DNA of 60,863 nt, taken from Acidobacteriota bacterium. Lineage in GTDB: Bacteria > Acidobacteriota > Terriglobia > Bryobacterales > Bryobacteraceae. Below the pieces are notes generated by a model that worked only from the letters and a program-made list of their open reading frames with translations, ran no database searches and was not told the origin of the DNA. The stretch lies in assembly GCA_005808865.1 (NCBI GenBank), contig SYKU01000189.1, positions 1 to 60,863 of the forward strand. Direction: 5' to 3'. This document shows positions 45,306-53,948 of this stretch, one piece after another (position 1 is the stretch's first letter; each line of letters opens with the position of its first letter). Position numbers and translations under genes: made by a program.

Positions 45306-46547
45306 ATGAAACGCAGAACTTTCCTGACTACCGGAGGAGCGGCGTTGGCCGCGCCATTGGCTTCCCCACAAACGCCAGACCTGGGCCGCGGCAAGATGAA
45401 AATCACCAGCGTTAAGATTGTCAGGGCGCGGCCGCGTCTTCCGGTCACGCCCTTCAAACCCACGCCGGGGGCGTGGAGCACGCAGGAGGTCGAAGTCGCG
45501 AACCCGATGTCGGTTTACCCGAAATACAAGGCGACGCGGTCCTTGTTCAACCCCGATCCCGGGCAACTCGAAGACTTCACCGTCGAAGTAACGACAGACA
45601 AAGGCCTCAAGGGATATGGAAACGGCGGGAGGGCGGGGAATTACATCATCGAGGGACACCTCGTGAAGCTTCTGCTTGGTGAGGATCCGTTCGACGTCGA
45701 GAAGTTATGGGACATCATGTGGCGCTCCACCATGAGCTACGGCCGGATGGGTGTGACAATGCACGCTATCAGCGGCGTCGATGTAGCCCTGTGGGACATC
45801 ATCGGAAAAGCCCTCAACATGCCGGTATACAAGCTTCTTGGAGGGCAAACCAAGGAGCGGATTCCTACCTATTGCACAGGCAACGACATCGAACAGCATG
45901 TGGAGTTCGGGTATAAGCGGCTGAAACTCGCCATCCCTCACGGTCCGGCGGATGGACGCGAGGGGATGAAGAAGAACGTGGACCTCGTGAAACGGGCAAG
46001 GCAGGCGCTCGGCCCGGATGGCGACATCATGCTCGACTGCTGGATGGCCTGGACGGAGCGCTACACCCTTGAGATGGCCGAAATGCTCGAGCCCTATCGC
46101 ATCTACTGGATGGAAGAAGTGCTTCAGCCGCACGACTATGCCGGGTTCGGCCGTCTCCGGAAAGCAATCAAATCGACGCGGATTGTGACCGGTGAACACG
46201 AATATGGCCGGTATGGTTTCCGGCTCCTCCTGGAAAATCAGTCCGCGGAGATCTGGCAGCCGGATGCACAGTGGTGCGGCGGGCTGACGGAGTTGCGGAA
46301 GATCGCCGCTATGGCGGCCGCCTACGACATTCCGGTGATCCCCCACGGCGGAGGATTGACGCCCGAGACGGTGGCGTTTTCGATGGCGACAGTGAACGCT
46401 CCGTGGTGCGAAATGTTCATGCCTCCGCCCGGTGGACCGGCGGATTACTACAAGAAATTCGAGGAATCCTACCGGCTCACCCGCGGCCCCGAGGGGATCT
46501 ACATGCAGCCGCACGATAAGCCCGGATTCGGTTGGGATCCAGCGTAG
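45306..46547 (+). CDS. L-rhamnonate dehydratase-like enolase-superfamily protein, exported
   Basis: This 413-aa member of the mandelate racemase/enolase group resembles L-rhamnonate dehydratase (RhmD), which converts the acid sugar to its 2-keto-3-deoxy form. Metal ligands are Asp244 (MLDCWM), Glu270 (WMEEV) and Glu297 (GEHE); His347 (IPHGGG) is the likely acid/base. QPDAQWCGGLTE and DKPGFGW are shared with RhmD. The N-terminus MKRRTFLTTGGAALAAPLASPQ is a Tat/Sec-like signal that cytosolic RhmD lacks, so this one is probably exported or membrane-linked. GAGGAG precedes the start. A related acid sugar is an equally possible substrate. Confidence 0.82.
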   Translation: MKRRTFLTTGGAALAAPLASPQTPDLGRGKMKITSVKIVRARPRLPVTPFKPTPGAWSTQEVEVANPMSVYPKYKATRSLFNPDPGQLEDFTVEVTTDKGLKGYGNGGRAGNYIIEGHLVKLLLGEDPFDVEKLWDIMWRSTMSYGRMGVTMHAISGVDVALWDIIGKALNMPVYKLLGGQTKERIPTYCTGNDIEQHVEFGYKRLKLAIPHGPADGREGMKKNVDLVKRARQALGPDGDIMLDCWMAWTERYTLEMAEMLEPYRIYWMEEVLQPHDYAGFGRLRKAIKSTRIVTGEHEYGRYGFRLLLENQSAEIWQPDAQWCGGLTELRKIAAMAAAYDIPVIPHGGGLTPETVAFSMATVNAPWCEMFMPPPGGPADYYKKFEESYRLTRGPEGIYMQPHDKPGFGWDPA

Positions 46548-46651
46548 GGCTTTCGTCTGAGTCCTGAAATGCTCGAGGCGGAGGGCAGGCGGCGAAAATC
46601 GCGATCGCTTGCCCCTGCCGCCCACAGCGGCGGTCGTTTCATGGATCGCGG

Positions 46652-46678
46652 TTGGAGCCGCACTCCGCGGAGTATAAT
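46652..46678 (+). promoter_or_regulatory. Putative promoter, TTGGAG - 15 bp - TATAAT
   Basis: A perfect TATAAT at 46673-46678 ends 7 nt before the ATG at 46686, with TTGGAG at 46652-46657 as a weak -35 at shorter than ideal spacing. Transcription would start at about the ATG, giving a leaderless message. Confidence 0.45.
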
Positions 46679-46685
46679 TCACAAG

Positions 46686-47660
46686 ATGCCCAAAGCGTGG
46701 CAAGTCCACAGGTGGTGCGAGCCGGAGGAAATGACATTCGCAGAGGTACCCCTGCCCGAGCCCGGCCCGGGCGAGGTTCGGGTCCGCAATCTCGCCTCCG
46801 CGATCAATTTCTTCGACATTCTTCAGATTCAGGGAAAGTACCAGGTGAAACCGCCTTTTCCGTTCACGGCGGGAGCGGAAGTGGCGGGCGTGATCGATGG
46901 TGTGGGTGAAGGCGTGAACGGGTGGAAGCGGGGCGACGAGGTGGTCGCGCTACCCTGGGGAGGGGGATTCGCGGAGTTTTCAGTGGCACAGGCAAACCGT
47001 GTATGGCCTCTTCCACAAGGCATGTCAGCCGTTGAAGCGGCATCCATGCCGATCGTTTACCATACCTCCTGGTTCGCGCTGACTCATCGTGCCGCGCTCA
47101 AGGCAGGCGAGTGGCTGCTTGTCCATGCCGGCGCGAGCGGTGTCGGGATGTCGGCAATTCAGATTGGCGCCGCGCTTGGCGCGCGGGTTATAGCGACAGC
47201 CGGGAGCGCCGCGAAGCTAGATTTTTGCCGCGCGCAGGGAGCCCTCTACGCGCTCGACTATTCAAGTCCCGAGTGGGTCGAGCAGGTCAAGGGCATCACT
47301 GGCGGAGGAGCGAACGTAATCTATGATCCCGTGGGCGCCGATATCTTCGATCTCTCAACGAAATGCATCGCCGCGGAGGGCCGCCTGCTCGTGATCGGTT
47401 TTGCCGGAGGCCGCATTCCAACGGTCGCCGCGAACCGGGTTCTGCTCAAGAACATTTCGATCGTCGGCGTGTTGTGGGGCGGCTACGTTGCCAACCGGCC
47501 GGAGTACCTGGCTGCTACACAGGAAAGCCTTGTCCGTTGGTTTCACGAAGGGCGTATCCGGCCAGTCGTGGGACCAACATACGCGCTGGATGAAGTGCCC
47601 GCCGCGCTCCGCGATCTGGCCAATCGCAGGGTCTTAGGTAAAGCAGTGATAGCCTTATAA
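46686..47660 (+). CDS. NADPH:quinone oxidoreductase-family protein (MDR)
   Basis: This 324-aa medium-chain dehydrogenase/reductase without zinc resembles quinone oxidoreductase (QOR). PLPEPGPGEVRVRNLASAINFFDILQIQGKY and FPFTAGAEVAGVIDGVGEGV form the catalytic domain. LLVHAGASGVGMSAIQIGAALGARVIATAGS is the NADPH-binding fold. I chose ATG 46686; the longer frame back to 46569 has an Arg-rich, atypical start and would cover the promoter. It is followed one base later by the CoA-transferase gene, so the two are probably coupled. Family members reduce quinones or enones; some act on acyl-CoA. Confidence 0.9.
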   Translation: MPKAWQVHRWCEPEEMTFAEVPLPEPGPGEVRVRNLASAINFFDILQIQGKYQVKPPFPFTAGAEVAGVIDGVGEGVNGWKRGDEVVALPWGGGFAEFSVAQANRVWPLPQGMSAVEAASMPIVYHTSWFALTHRAALKAGEWLLVHAGASGVGMSAIQIGAALGARVIATAGSAAKLDFCRAQGALYALDYSSPEWVEQVKGITGGGANVIYDPVGADIFDLSTKCIAAEGRLLVIGFAGGRIPTVAANRVLLKNISIVGVLWGGYVANRPEYLAATQESLVRWFHEGRIRPVVGPTYALDEVPAALRDLANRRVLGKAVIAL

Positions 47661-47661
47661 G

Positions 47662-48870
47662 ATGTCGATCCTGAACGGCATTCGCGTCATCGATTGTGGT
47701 ACTTACATAGCCGCGCCGGCTGCGGCGTCGATCCTGTCGGACTTCGGCGCCGAAGTCGTCAAGGTGGAGCACCCGCGTGGTGGGGATCCCTACAGGCGCC
47801 TGGGGGCCGTTCCCGGCATGCCGGTTTCGAGCCACAACTACTGCTGGATTCTCGATGCGCGGAACAGAAGGAGCCTGGCACTTGACCTTTCCAGGGATGA
47901 GGGTCGTGGGATCCTCATTAAACTCGCGGCGAGCGCCGATGTCTTTATCACGAACTTTCAGCCTGACCTGGTGGCGCGATTTCACATGTCCTACGAGGAC
48001 CTGTCCGCCGTAAATCCGCGCCTCATTTACGCCTATGTGACCGGCTACGGCGAACAAGGAGGCGAAGCCGGGAAACCGGGCTATGACACCACGGCCTATT
48101 GGGCGCGTTCAGGCCTGATGGGACTGATGCACAACGCTGATACCGAACCGACGCTCGCCCCGGCGGGTTTTGGAGATCATCCCACCGCGACATCTTTGTT
48201 CGGGGCCATAATGCTGGGGCTATATCAGCGCGAGCAGACGGGGAAAGGGGCCCGGGTCTCCACGTCGCTCATGGCCAGTGGCGCGTGGTCGAACAGTTGC
48301 CAGATTCAGGCCGCCCATTGCGGCGCGGAGTTCCCGCTCCAGCGCACGCGGAGCACAACGATCAATCCGCTGGTCAACCACTACGTGACGCGGGACGGCT
48401 TCCGTTTCATTCTCTGTTGCCTTGATCCCCGCCAGGACTGGCCGCGGCTCTGTCACGCGCTGGGGTTCCGGGAGATGATCGGGAACCCCCGCTTTCACGC
48501 ATTCAAGGCTCGCACGGAGCACTCGCGAGAGTTGACTGAGTTGCTGGACCGCGTCATCGGAGCGCTTGATATGGCGCAATGCGAGAAGCTGTTCAAGGAG
48601 CACGGAGTGGTTTGGGGGCCTGTGCCTGGGCCGGTCGAAGCCGCCCGCGACGAGCAGATGCAGAGGAACGGTGTGTTCCCCGAGCTGGATCAGGCGCAGG
48701 GCGGACCCCTGAGAACCGTGGACAGCCCGATGCGGGTGGACGGTGTACAGAAGCGCAAGCCGGCGATGGCGCCGGAAATCGGCCAACACTCGCGCGAGGT
48801 TCTGATTGAACTTGGATTCTCGGAAGAGGAGGTTGCCGCGCTGGTCGCCGCTGGAGCCGTCGGCGCGTGA
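47662..48870 (+). CDS. CaiB/BaiF-type CoA transferase (family III)
   Basis: This 402-aa cytosolic family III CoA transferase moves CoA between carboxylic acids. It has GIRVIDCGTYIAAPAAASILSDFGAEVVKVEHPRGGD at the N-terminus, SLALDLSRDEGRGILIKLAASADVFITNFQP, the catalytic Asp142 in KPGYDTTAYWARSGLMG, and GAIMLGLYQREQTGKGARVSTSL. Typical lengths are 390-430 aa. It starts one base after the oxidoreductase stop and its own stop overlaps the DUF309 gene (GTGA), so it sits in an operon with both. The acid substrate is unknown. Confidence 0.92.
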   Translation: MSILNGIRVIDCGTYIAAPAAASILSDFGAEVVKVEHPRGGDPYRRLGAVPGMPVSSHNYCWILDARNRRSLALDLSRDEGRGILIKLAASADVFITNFQPDLVARFHMSYEDLSAVNPRLIYAYVTGYGEQGGEAGKPGYDTTAYWARSGLMGLMHNADTEPTLAPAGFGDHPTATSLFGAIMLGLYQREQTGKGARVSTSLMASGAWSNSCQIQAAHCGAEFPLQRTRSTTINPLVNHYVTRDGFRFILCCLDPRQDWPRLCHALGFREMIGNPRFHAFKARTEHSRELTELLDRVIGALDMAQCEKLFKEHGVVWGPVPGPVEAARDEQMQRNGVFPELDQAQGGPLRTVDSPMRVDGVQKRKPAMAPEIGQHSREVLIELGFSEEEVAALVAAGAVGA

Positions 48871-49211
48871 CCGGGTTCGACCGTGGCATCTATCTGTTCG
48901 ATGCCCGCGAGTATTTCGAATCCCATGAAGCGCTCGAAGCCGAGTGGATCGCCGAACGCGGACCACGGCGGATGTTTCTGCAGGCGTTGATTCACTTCGC
49001 GGTCGCGGCGCACCATCAAAGCACCGGTAATCTGATTGGCGCGCGGCTGCAGATGGACAAGGCGCTCCGGAAGTTGGCGGGATACCTGCCACGATATGAA
49101 GGTATCGAAACAGGCAGGCTTTACCGGGAAGGGCAGTCTGCTTCGGCGCTCCTGGCGAACGGGACGGTGAGCCCACCGCTTCGGTTCCGCGAAACGCGCC
49201 GACTCTGCTGA
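48867..49211 (+). CDS. DUF309 family protein
   Basis: This 114-aa helical protein starts with GTG overlapping the CoA-transferase stop. FDRGIYLFDAREYFESHEALEAEWIAERGPRRMFLQALIHFAVAAHHQSTGN matches the DUF309 pattern, with His and Glu residues that could bind metal (YFESHExxE). Function is unknown; the family is widespread in Acidobacteria, Cyanobacteria and Firmicutes. xseA follows after 3 bases. Confidence 0.82.
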   Translation: MTGFDRGIYLFDAREYFESHEALEAEWIAERGPRRMFLQALIHFAVAAHHQSTGNLIGARLQMDKALRKLAGYLPRYEGIETGRLYREGQSASALLANGTVSPPLRFRETRRLC

Positions 49212-49214
49212 CAA

Positions 49215-50573
49215 ATGGAACAGTTCTCCCTTCAATTCGCGCCTCCGCGGCGGGTGATGACTGTCGCGGAACTGAACGCCTCGATCCGCGCGCTGCTCAA
49301 CGTTGAGTTCGCGGACGTTTGGGTATCGGGTGAAATCTCCGGTGTCAAAACCGCCGCGAGCGGACACTGCTACTTTACGCTGAAGGACGCCTCGGCTCAG
49401 GTCCACTGTGCCTGCTTCAAGTCTTCGCTGCGTTTTCTTAAGTTCAAACCTCAGGACGGCGTGGCGGTGATTGCCCGCGGCCGACTCGACGTCTACGATG
49501 CGCGCGGCGAATACCAGTTGCTGGTCGAGACCCTTGAGCCACAAGGCTACGGTGCTCTGCAACTGGCCTTCGAGCAACTTAAGAAGAAACTTGCGGCCGA
49601 AGGCCTGTTCGATCCGGCCCGCAAGCGGCAGCTTCCGCGCTTCCCCCGCCGCATCGGTATCGTGACGTCGCCTCGCGGAGCGGCGATCGCGGACCTGATT
49701 CAGATTCTTGGCCGCCGCTTCCCCGGCCTCCATATCCGGCTGTATCCGGCGCTGGTGCAGGGCGAGGGGTCGGTTTTGGAAGTCTGCCGCGGCATTGAAT
49801 ATTTCAGCCGTAGCGGATGGCCGGACGTGCTGATCGACGCTCGCGGCGTCGGCTCGCTTGAGGACCTTTGGACGTTCAACGATGAGGCAGTTGCCCACGC
49901 AATCTTCGACTGCAAGGTGCCCGTGGTTTCCGCGATCGGGCACGAAACCGACTTCACGATCGCGGATTTTGTTGCGGATTTGCGGGCTCCGACGCCATCG
50001 GCTGCGGCAGAACTGGTAGCCCCGAATCGCGAGGAGATTTTCGAGCGGATAGGGGCGCTCGATTCGAGGGCGATTTCGATTGTCCGGTACCGATTTTCGA
50101 TGGCATCCCGCCGTCTCAGGGAGCAAGGAATCGAGCGTGCGCTGCTTCTCTTGAATCGCGCGATCGGCCGCAAGCTTCAGCGTACCGACGACCTTCAGTT
50201 CCGGCTTCGGGACCGCGTCCGCGAGGCTCTTGAAGAACGAAAGCGCGCGCTCCAGACCGTGGGCCGCCGATTAGCCCGCTTCGACCCGCGCCCGCAACTG
50301 GCTCGCAATCATGCGCGGCTGGAGAATGCACACAGGAACGCCGTCGAAATCGTCCGTACGGGTCTTGCGCGGCGGCGTGCGCACCTCGAAACGCTTGAGG
50401 CCAAACTCGGCCAGTTGAGCCCTCTACTCGTGCTGGAGCGTGGCTATGCGATCGTGACCGGCCCGTCCGGAGAAGCGATTAGGGATGCGGCCGAAGCGCC
50501 CCTTGGTTCCGAGATTCGCGTGCGTGTGTCGCGCGGACGTCTGCGCGCAACGGTTACCGCGACTGGATCTTGA
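49215..50573 (+). CDS. xseA: Exodeoxyribonuclease VII large subunit
   Basis: This 452-aa large subunit of exonuclease VII degrades single-stranded DNA from both ends. The OB-fold N-terminus reads VAELNASIRALLNVEFADVWVSGEISGVKTAASGHCYFTLKD. The catalytic domain contains RIGIVTSPRGAAIADLIQILGRRFP and VPVVSAIGHETDFTIADFVADLRAPTPSAAAEL, with the conserved GHExD. A long coiled-coil follows to the C-terminus. The length is normal. The small subunit gene xseB is not seen directly downstream, where it often lies, so it must be elsewhere. Confidence 0.95.
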   Translation: MEQFSLQFAPPRRVMTVAELNASIRALLNVEFADVWVSGEISGVKTAASGHCYFTLKDASAQVHCACFKSSLRFLKFKPQDGVAVIARGRLDVYDARGEYQLLVETLEPQGYGALQLAFEQLKKKLAAEGLFDPARKRQLPRFPRRIGIVTSPRGAAIADLIQILGRRFPGLHIRLYPALVQGEGSVLEVCRGIEYFSRSGWPDVLIDARGVGSLEDLWTFNDEAVAHAIFDCKVPVVSAIGHETDFTIADFVADLRAPTPSAAAELVAPNREEIFERIGALDSRAISIVRYRFSMASRRLREQGIERALLLLNRAIGRKLQRTDDLQFRLRDRVREALEERKRALQTVGRRLARFDPRPQLARNHARLENAHRNAVEIVRTGLARRRAHLETLEAKLGQLSPLLVLERGYAIVTGPSGEAIRDAAEAPLGSEIRVRVSRGRLRATVTATGS

Positions 50574-50847
50574 AACTTCTGCTCGAACGCTTCGGCCGCA
50601 GCTACCGCTATCGTCTCACCGGAAAGTGAGTCAAGGCGGCACTCATGTTTATCCTTTTCCATCAACGCGTCTGGGGGCCCTTTTGCCAATTCGCAGTTCC
50701 ACCACCGGCCCGACCAGCCATTGAAGCCCGCCAGCAAGATCGAAGCCGCGTACCACAAAGCCGATCACGCCATCCAACAAGTACTTGATCAACTCGCGGC
50801 TTGGCGATTTCGCAGAGATAAGCTCCCAAATCGCCCGGTGCTGGAAA

Positions 50848-51993
50848 TTAGAGTTTCGCCGCCCTCTCCCGTGTCAGCAAATATCGATTCCCGCGCCACT
50901 CAATCGTATTGGCAAAGGCCGAGCTGACGAGGGTAACAAGCCAGATCCAGGTAACGAGGGGCACCCATATCGAGTGCACCCAGCCATACCGCTCGAACCA
51001 GGCGTTAAACGCCGGCAGTTCGGCTTTGGCAAGCGTCGCACGGTTAGCCCCCTTTAGCATTCCGAGACCAAGCTGTATCACGAGCGCCCATTCCGCGGCC
51101 GAGTGTCCATTCTCAATCGCAATGATCGCCGCGGCCATCGCTCCGCAATAGATCACGTGCGCCGCGAGCGCGGTCCACCATAGGCGGGGATTGTAGATGC
51201 GCGTAATCGTAAGCTGACGGCGTGCCCACGGGAAGAATTCGGCGGCGGTTGTCCTGTCCGTTGAGGCCACCATCGCCCCCGGTGCGAAAGCGACGGTTAA
51301 CCCGGCGCTTTTCACGGCATTGGTCAGACCGTAGTCGTCACTGACGGAACCTTTCCAGAAATCCGGCACGCGCGCATCGTCGAAAGTCGTTTTGCGGATG
51401 GCCATTGCGCCGCCCCAGGCGAACCGGTTGTCGCCCGGTCCGAAGCCGCCGGCGATAGCGGCGTTCCAGACACTTCGCACAAGCGCCCAGAAGGAAGGCG
51501 GATCGGGCGCGTACCAGCGATATCCCGTGCTAGCTCCGACCGCGGGATCTTCAAGCGGCGCGACCAGCGCCTTCAGCCAGCCAGGTCCAGCGCGGCCGTC
51601 TGAGTCGGCAAACGCCAGAACGTCGAAGGGTTTCCGCGTGGAGCGCACGGCGGCAAGCAAGTTCTGAATTTTCTCACCCGTGTGCCCGTCACTGCCTCCG
51701 GCCAGCACCACACGCGCGCCCGGCGGGACCACTCCGGGCGGGATATCGCTCGCGGAACGCGCCACGACGATCAGGGAATAGTCCGGGTAATCGAGCGCGG
51801 CGAGAGAAGCGAGGTTTTCCTTGAGTCCATCGTCATGCCCCTTGACGGGGACGATCAGCGCCACACGCGGCGTCGATTCCACAGGCTCCGCGGCAAGGCG
51901 CGAACAAACGTACTCGGCGCGCTTTCGTTCTCCCCGGAAGGAAGCCGCGGCGAGCAGAGTTGCGGAAACCACAAAGAACCAGAACAGGAACAC
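50848..51993 (-). CDS. Membrane glycosyltransferase, GT2/GT21-like
   Basis: This 381-aa protein has an N-terminal membrane helix, a GT-A glycosyltransferase domain and C-terminal helices. The motifs are VALIVPVKGHDDGLKENLASL, VLAFADSDGRAGPGWL (DxD-type metal site), AIRKTTFDD, VSDDYGLTNAVKSAGL (ED acceptor region) and RRQLTITRIY in place of the usual QxxRW. The arrangement resembles ceramide-glucosyltransferase-like and hopanoid-linked GT21 enzymes that glycosylate a lipid at the membrane. The actual lipid acceptor is unknown. It ends the minus-strand group; the gene upstream is 44 bases away. Confidence 0.85.
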   Translation of the reverse strand: MFLFWFFVVSATLLAAASFRGERKRAEYVCSRLAAEPVESTPRVALIVPVKGHDDGLKENLASLAALDYPDYSLIVVARSASDIPPGVVPPGARVVLAGGSDGHTGEKIQNLLAAVRSTRKPFDVLAFADSDGRAGPGWLKALVAPLEDPAVGASTGYRWYAPDPPSFWALVRSVWNAAIAGGFGPGDNRFAWGGAMAIRKTTFDDARVPDFWKGSVSDDYGLTNAVKSAGLTVAFAPGAMVASTDRTTAAEFFPWARRQLTITRIYNPRLWWTALAAHVIYCGAMAAAIIAIENGHSAAEWALVIQLGLGMLKGANRATLAKAELPAFNAWFERYGWVHSIWVPLVTWIWLVTLVSSAFANTIEWRGNRYLLTRERAAKL

Positions 51994-52037
51994 TCGCCAA
52001 AGTCTAGCGCATGTGGGGCGGCTCCTGAGGGGCTGCC

Positions 52038-52856
52038 CTAGCCATCCGTGTCGAGAACTCCCTCAAACTCCGCGATAACCCGGAATTGGCCCTCTTCCTC
52101 TACCTCAATTGGCTCGAACTCGGGGTTTATCGGGACGAGCAGTATCCGGGTGTGCCGCCAAGTGCCATCGAAACTCGCCTTGTCGCTCAAGTACTTTTTC
52201 ACGGTGTAGCGCGCGATGGGATCGGCGACATCGAAGAGTTCCACCAGCAGGATCCTGCCCGTCCGCGAGCCAACCACGCCGAAGCGGAAAACGGCGAGCG
52301 ATCCATCGGGGATCTTCGGTTCCATGGAACGCCCCTGGATCCTCGCGACGAACTTGCGCGGATTCGGATGAAAGGAATCAGGGACGGGCACCCATTCGGC
52401 CGCGGCTTCGACTATTTCGGCCTGTCTATCCAGGTATCCGGCCGCGACGGGCATGGCAAGCAGAGGCAGACAGTTTTGGTACGGGATCGTCGCTGGCTTT
52501 TCCATCTCGACATATTCGGCGAATAACTTGTCGAGTGTCTTGTTGAAATCCCGGACCATCACGGTTTGCCGCTCCGTAACCCGCAGCACGTTCGATAACG
52601 TGTCCTCGAGCCAGATGAGAAATTCCTCTCCGTCGATCTCTTCCAGGCGCTTCGCAAAGTCTTCGCGCAGTTCGGAAAGCACTTCGGCCTCATCGGGGTT
52701 TGCGACATTCCCGAAGAATTCACGGAGTTTGCTGTACAGTTTCCGGCTGGACGGGTCAAGGAGTAGAACGCCGATGTTTGCCACAGGCCTCTCCGGTAAG
52801 GCGGCTTGCAGCACGGCATATTCCCCGCGGTAGGTCTGTATGGAAAGAGCCGTCAT
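52038..52856 (-). CDS. DUF3037-like domain fused to LexA/UmuD-type S24 peptidase
   Basis: This 272-aa protein ends in an S24 peptidase domain like that of LexA, UmuD and phage repressors. The nucleophile is Ser177 in GRSMEPKIPDG and the general base Lys220 in YTVKKYL. VAAGYL at 137-142 offers the Ala-Gly bond (139/140) cut in LexA self-cleavage. Instead of a DNA-binding HTH the first 120 residues read MTALSIQTYRGEYAVL, ANIGVLLLDPSSRKLYSKLREFF, resembling DUF3037-type proteins. It may be a DNA-damage- or stress-sensing switch whose output is not DNA binding. TATAC touches the start codon. The domain names are by eye. Confidence 0.75.
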   Translation of the reverse strand: MTALSIQTYRGEYAVLQAALPERPVANIGVLLLDPSSRKLYSKLREFFGNVANPDEAEVLSELREDFAKRLEEIDGEEFLIWLEDTLSNVLRVTERQTVMVRDFNKTLDKLFAEYVEMEKPATIPYQNCLPLLAMPVAAGYLDRQAEIVEAAAEWVPVPDSFHPNPRKFVARIQGRSMEPKIPDGSLAVFRFGVVGSRTGRILLVELFDVADPIARYTVKKYLSDKASFDGTWRHTRILLVPINPEFEPIEVEEEGQFRVIAEFEGVLDTDG

Positions 52857-52905
52857 GTATAGGGCTCATCGGTTCGCCACGCGAAAATGTGAGGAAACGA
52901 ACCTC

Positions 52906-53925
52906 CTAAGGGTTAAAGGGAAAATATCCCTTCCTTGCCCTTACCTTTACATTCGGCAACTCCACTTGTACCCGAATGCTACGATAAATCTTGGGATTAT
53001 CCGGGTTAACGCCTTCGGGGATGTACCGCATGATGTACTGCGTGGTGATCTCTCCGGCGATTCCGGCTACCGCCTTAAAAATGCCGCCCGCAATCTCAGC
53101 CGCGTAACCGCCAGTACCTACTTTGTAGGCATAGTTCCCTTCGTCCGATGGCGTTGAAAGATATCCCGAAACGGTGGAATAGAGTTTCTGCAGCGGGTAC
53201 TCGACGCGGCCCCCGGTTTCCTCCGCGAGGCGTGTCAAATTTTTCTCGCCCTCGCTGCTGAAACCAAAGGCGACCGTGCTCATTGAGTAGATAGTGACCA
53301 GATTCCGCTGGGCGAGTTCAAGCACCTCATCGATCGACTTTTTGCTCGCATTATCGTGCCCGTCGCCGATCACGATGAGAACACGTCTGGGCTCGTACGG
53401 TTCTCCCTTCACAAGATTCCGATTCGTGCAGGCGATGTAAATGGCGTCGTACAAAGCCGCGCCGCCCCCCGGTTTCATCTTGCGGATTTTCTCCACGATC
53501 GCCTCTGAATCGGACGTTGTGTTCACCAGCAACTCGGCGTCGTTCCCGTAAGAGATGAGGTAGCCGCTATACTTCTTGTCGCCCGGCAATAGGTTCAGAA
53601 CCAGCTCCGTCGCCGCCTCCTGGTATGTCTTCCAATGCAGCCGGGTGGCACTGCTCATGTCGAGCAGGAAGCCCACAACCACGGGCTGAGCGCGGTCCCT
53701 CGTGAAGAACCGGACCGTCTGTTCCTTTCCCTCGTCGAAAATGTGGAAGTCCTTCGAGTCGAGATCGGAAACAAAACGGCCCTTCTCGTCGGTAACGGTA
53801 ACCGGGACGATCACCTCGTTGACGGATACCTGGAACGGCTTCGGGGGCTGCTGCTCGGTCTGTGTCCACGCAGCAGTTCCGGATGCGAGGGTCGCGAGCA
53901 ATCCACGGCGCGTCATAGGCAGCAT
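52906..53925 (-). CDS. Exported VWFA-domain protein (TIGR03436 type)
   Basis: This 339-aa protein starts at ATG 53925 (an ATG at 53916 is possible). A twin-Arg signal (MTRRGLLATLASGTAAW) is followed by a beta domain VNEVIVPVTVTDEKGRFVSDLDSKDFHIFDEGKEQTV, the standard front of Acidobacterial TIGR03436 proteins. The VWFA domain has VVVGFLLDMSSATRLHW in place of a perfect DxSxS MIDAS and ALYDAIYIAC. It ends in KVRARKGYFPF. VWFA proteins bind other proteins, often through metal; with DMSSA the site is nearly complete. It lies 23 bases after the cytochrome gene and is probably cotranscribed with it. Confidence 0.87.
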   Translation of the reverse strand: MLPMTRRGLLATLASGTAAWTQTEQQPPKPFQVSVNEVIVPVTVTDEKGRFVSDLDSKDFHIFDEGKEQTVRFFTRDRAQPVVVGFLLDMSSATRLHWKTYQEAATELVLNLLPGDKKYSGYLISYGNDAELLVNTTSDSEAIVEKIRKMKPGGGAALYDAIYIACTNRNLVKGEPYEPRRVLIVIGDGHDNASKKSIDEVLELAQRNLVTIYSMSTVAFGFSSEGEKNLTRLAEETGGRVEYPLQKLYSTVSGYLSTPSDEGNYAYKVGTGGYAAEIAGGIFKAVAGIAGEITTQYIMRYIPEGVNPDNPKIYRSIRVQVELPNVKVRARKGYFPFNP

Positions 53926-53948
53926 GGCAGTTTCCAATTCACGAAATC

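Noticed and set aside
48690-50126. Long minus-strand open frame of 478 codons
   Set aside because: It is antisense to the 3' end of the CoA transferase, DUF309 and the first two thirds of xseA, with no domain pattern.
50649-50792. Small minus-strand frame of about 48 codons (hydrophobic, ELIKYLLDGVIGFVV)
   Set aside because: It reads somewhat like a small membrane protein, but the only starts are TTG without a ribosome binding site, and I recognise no family.
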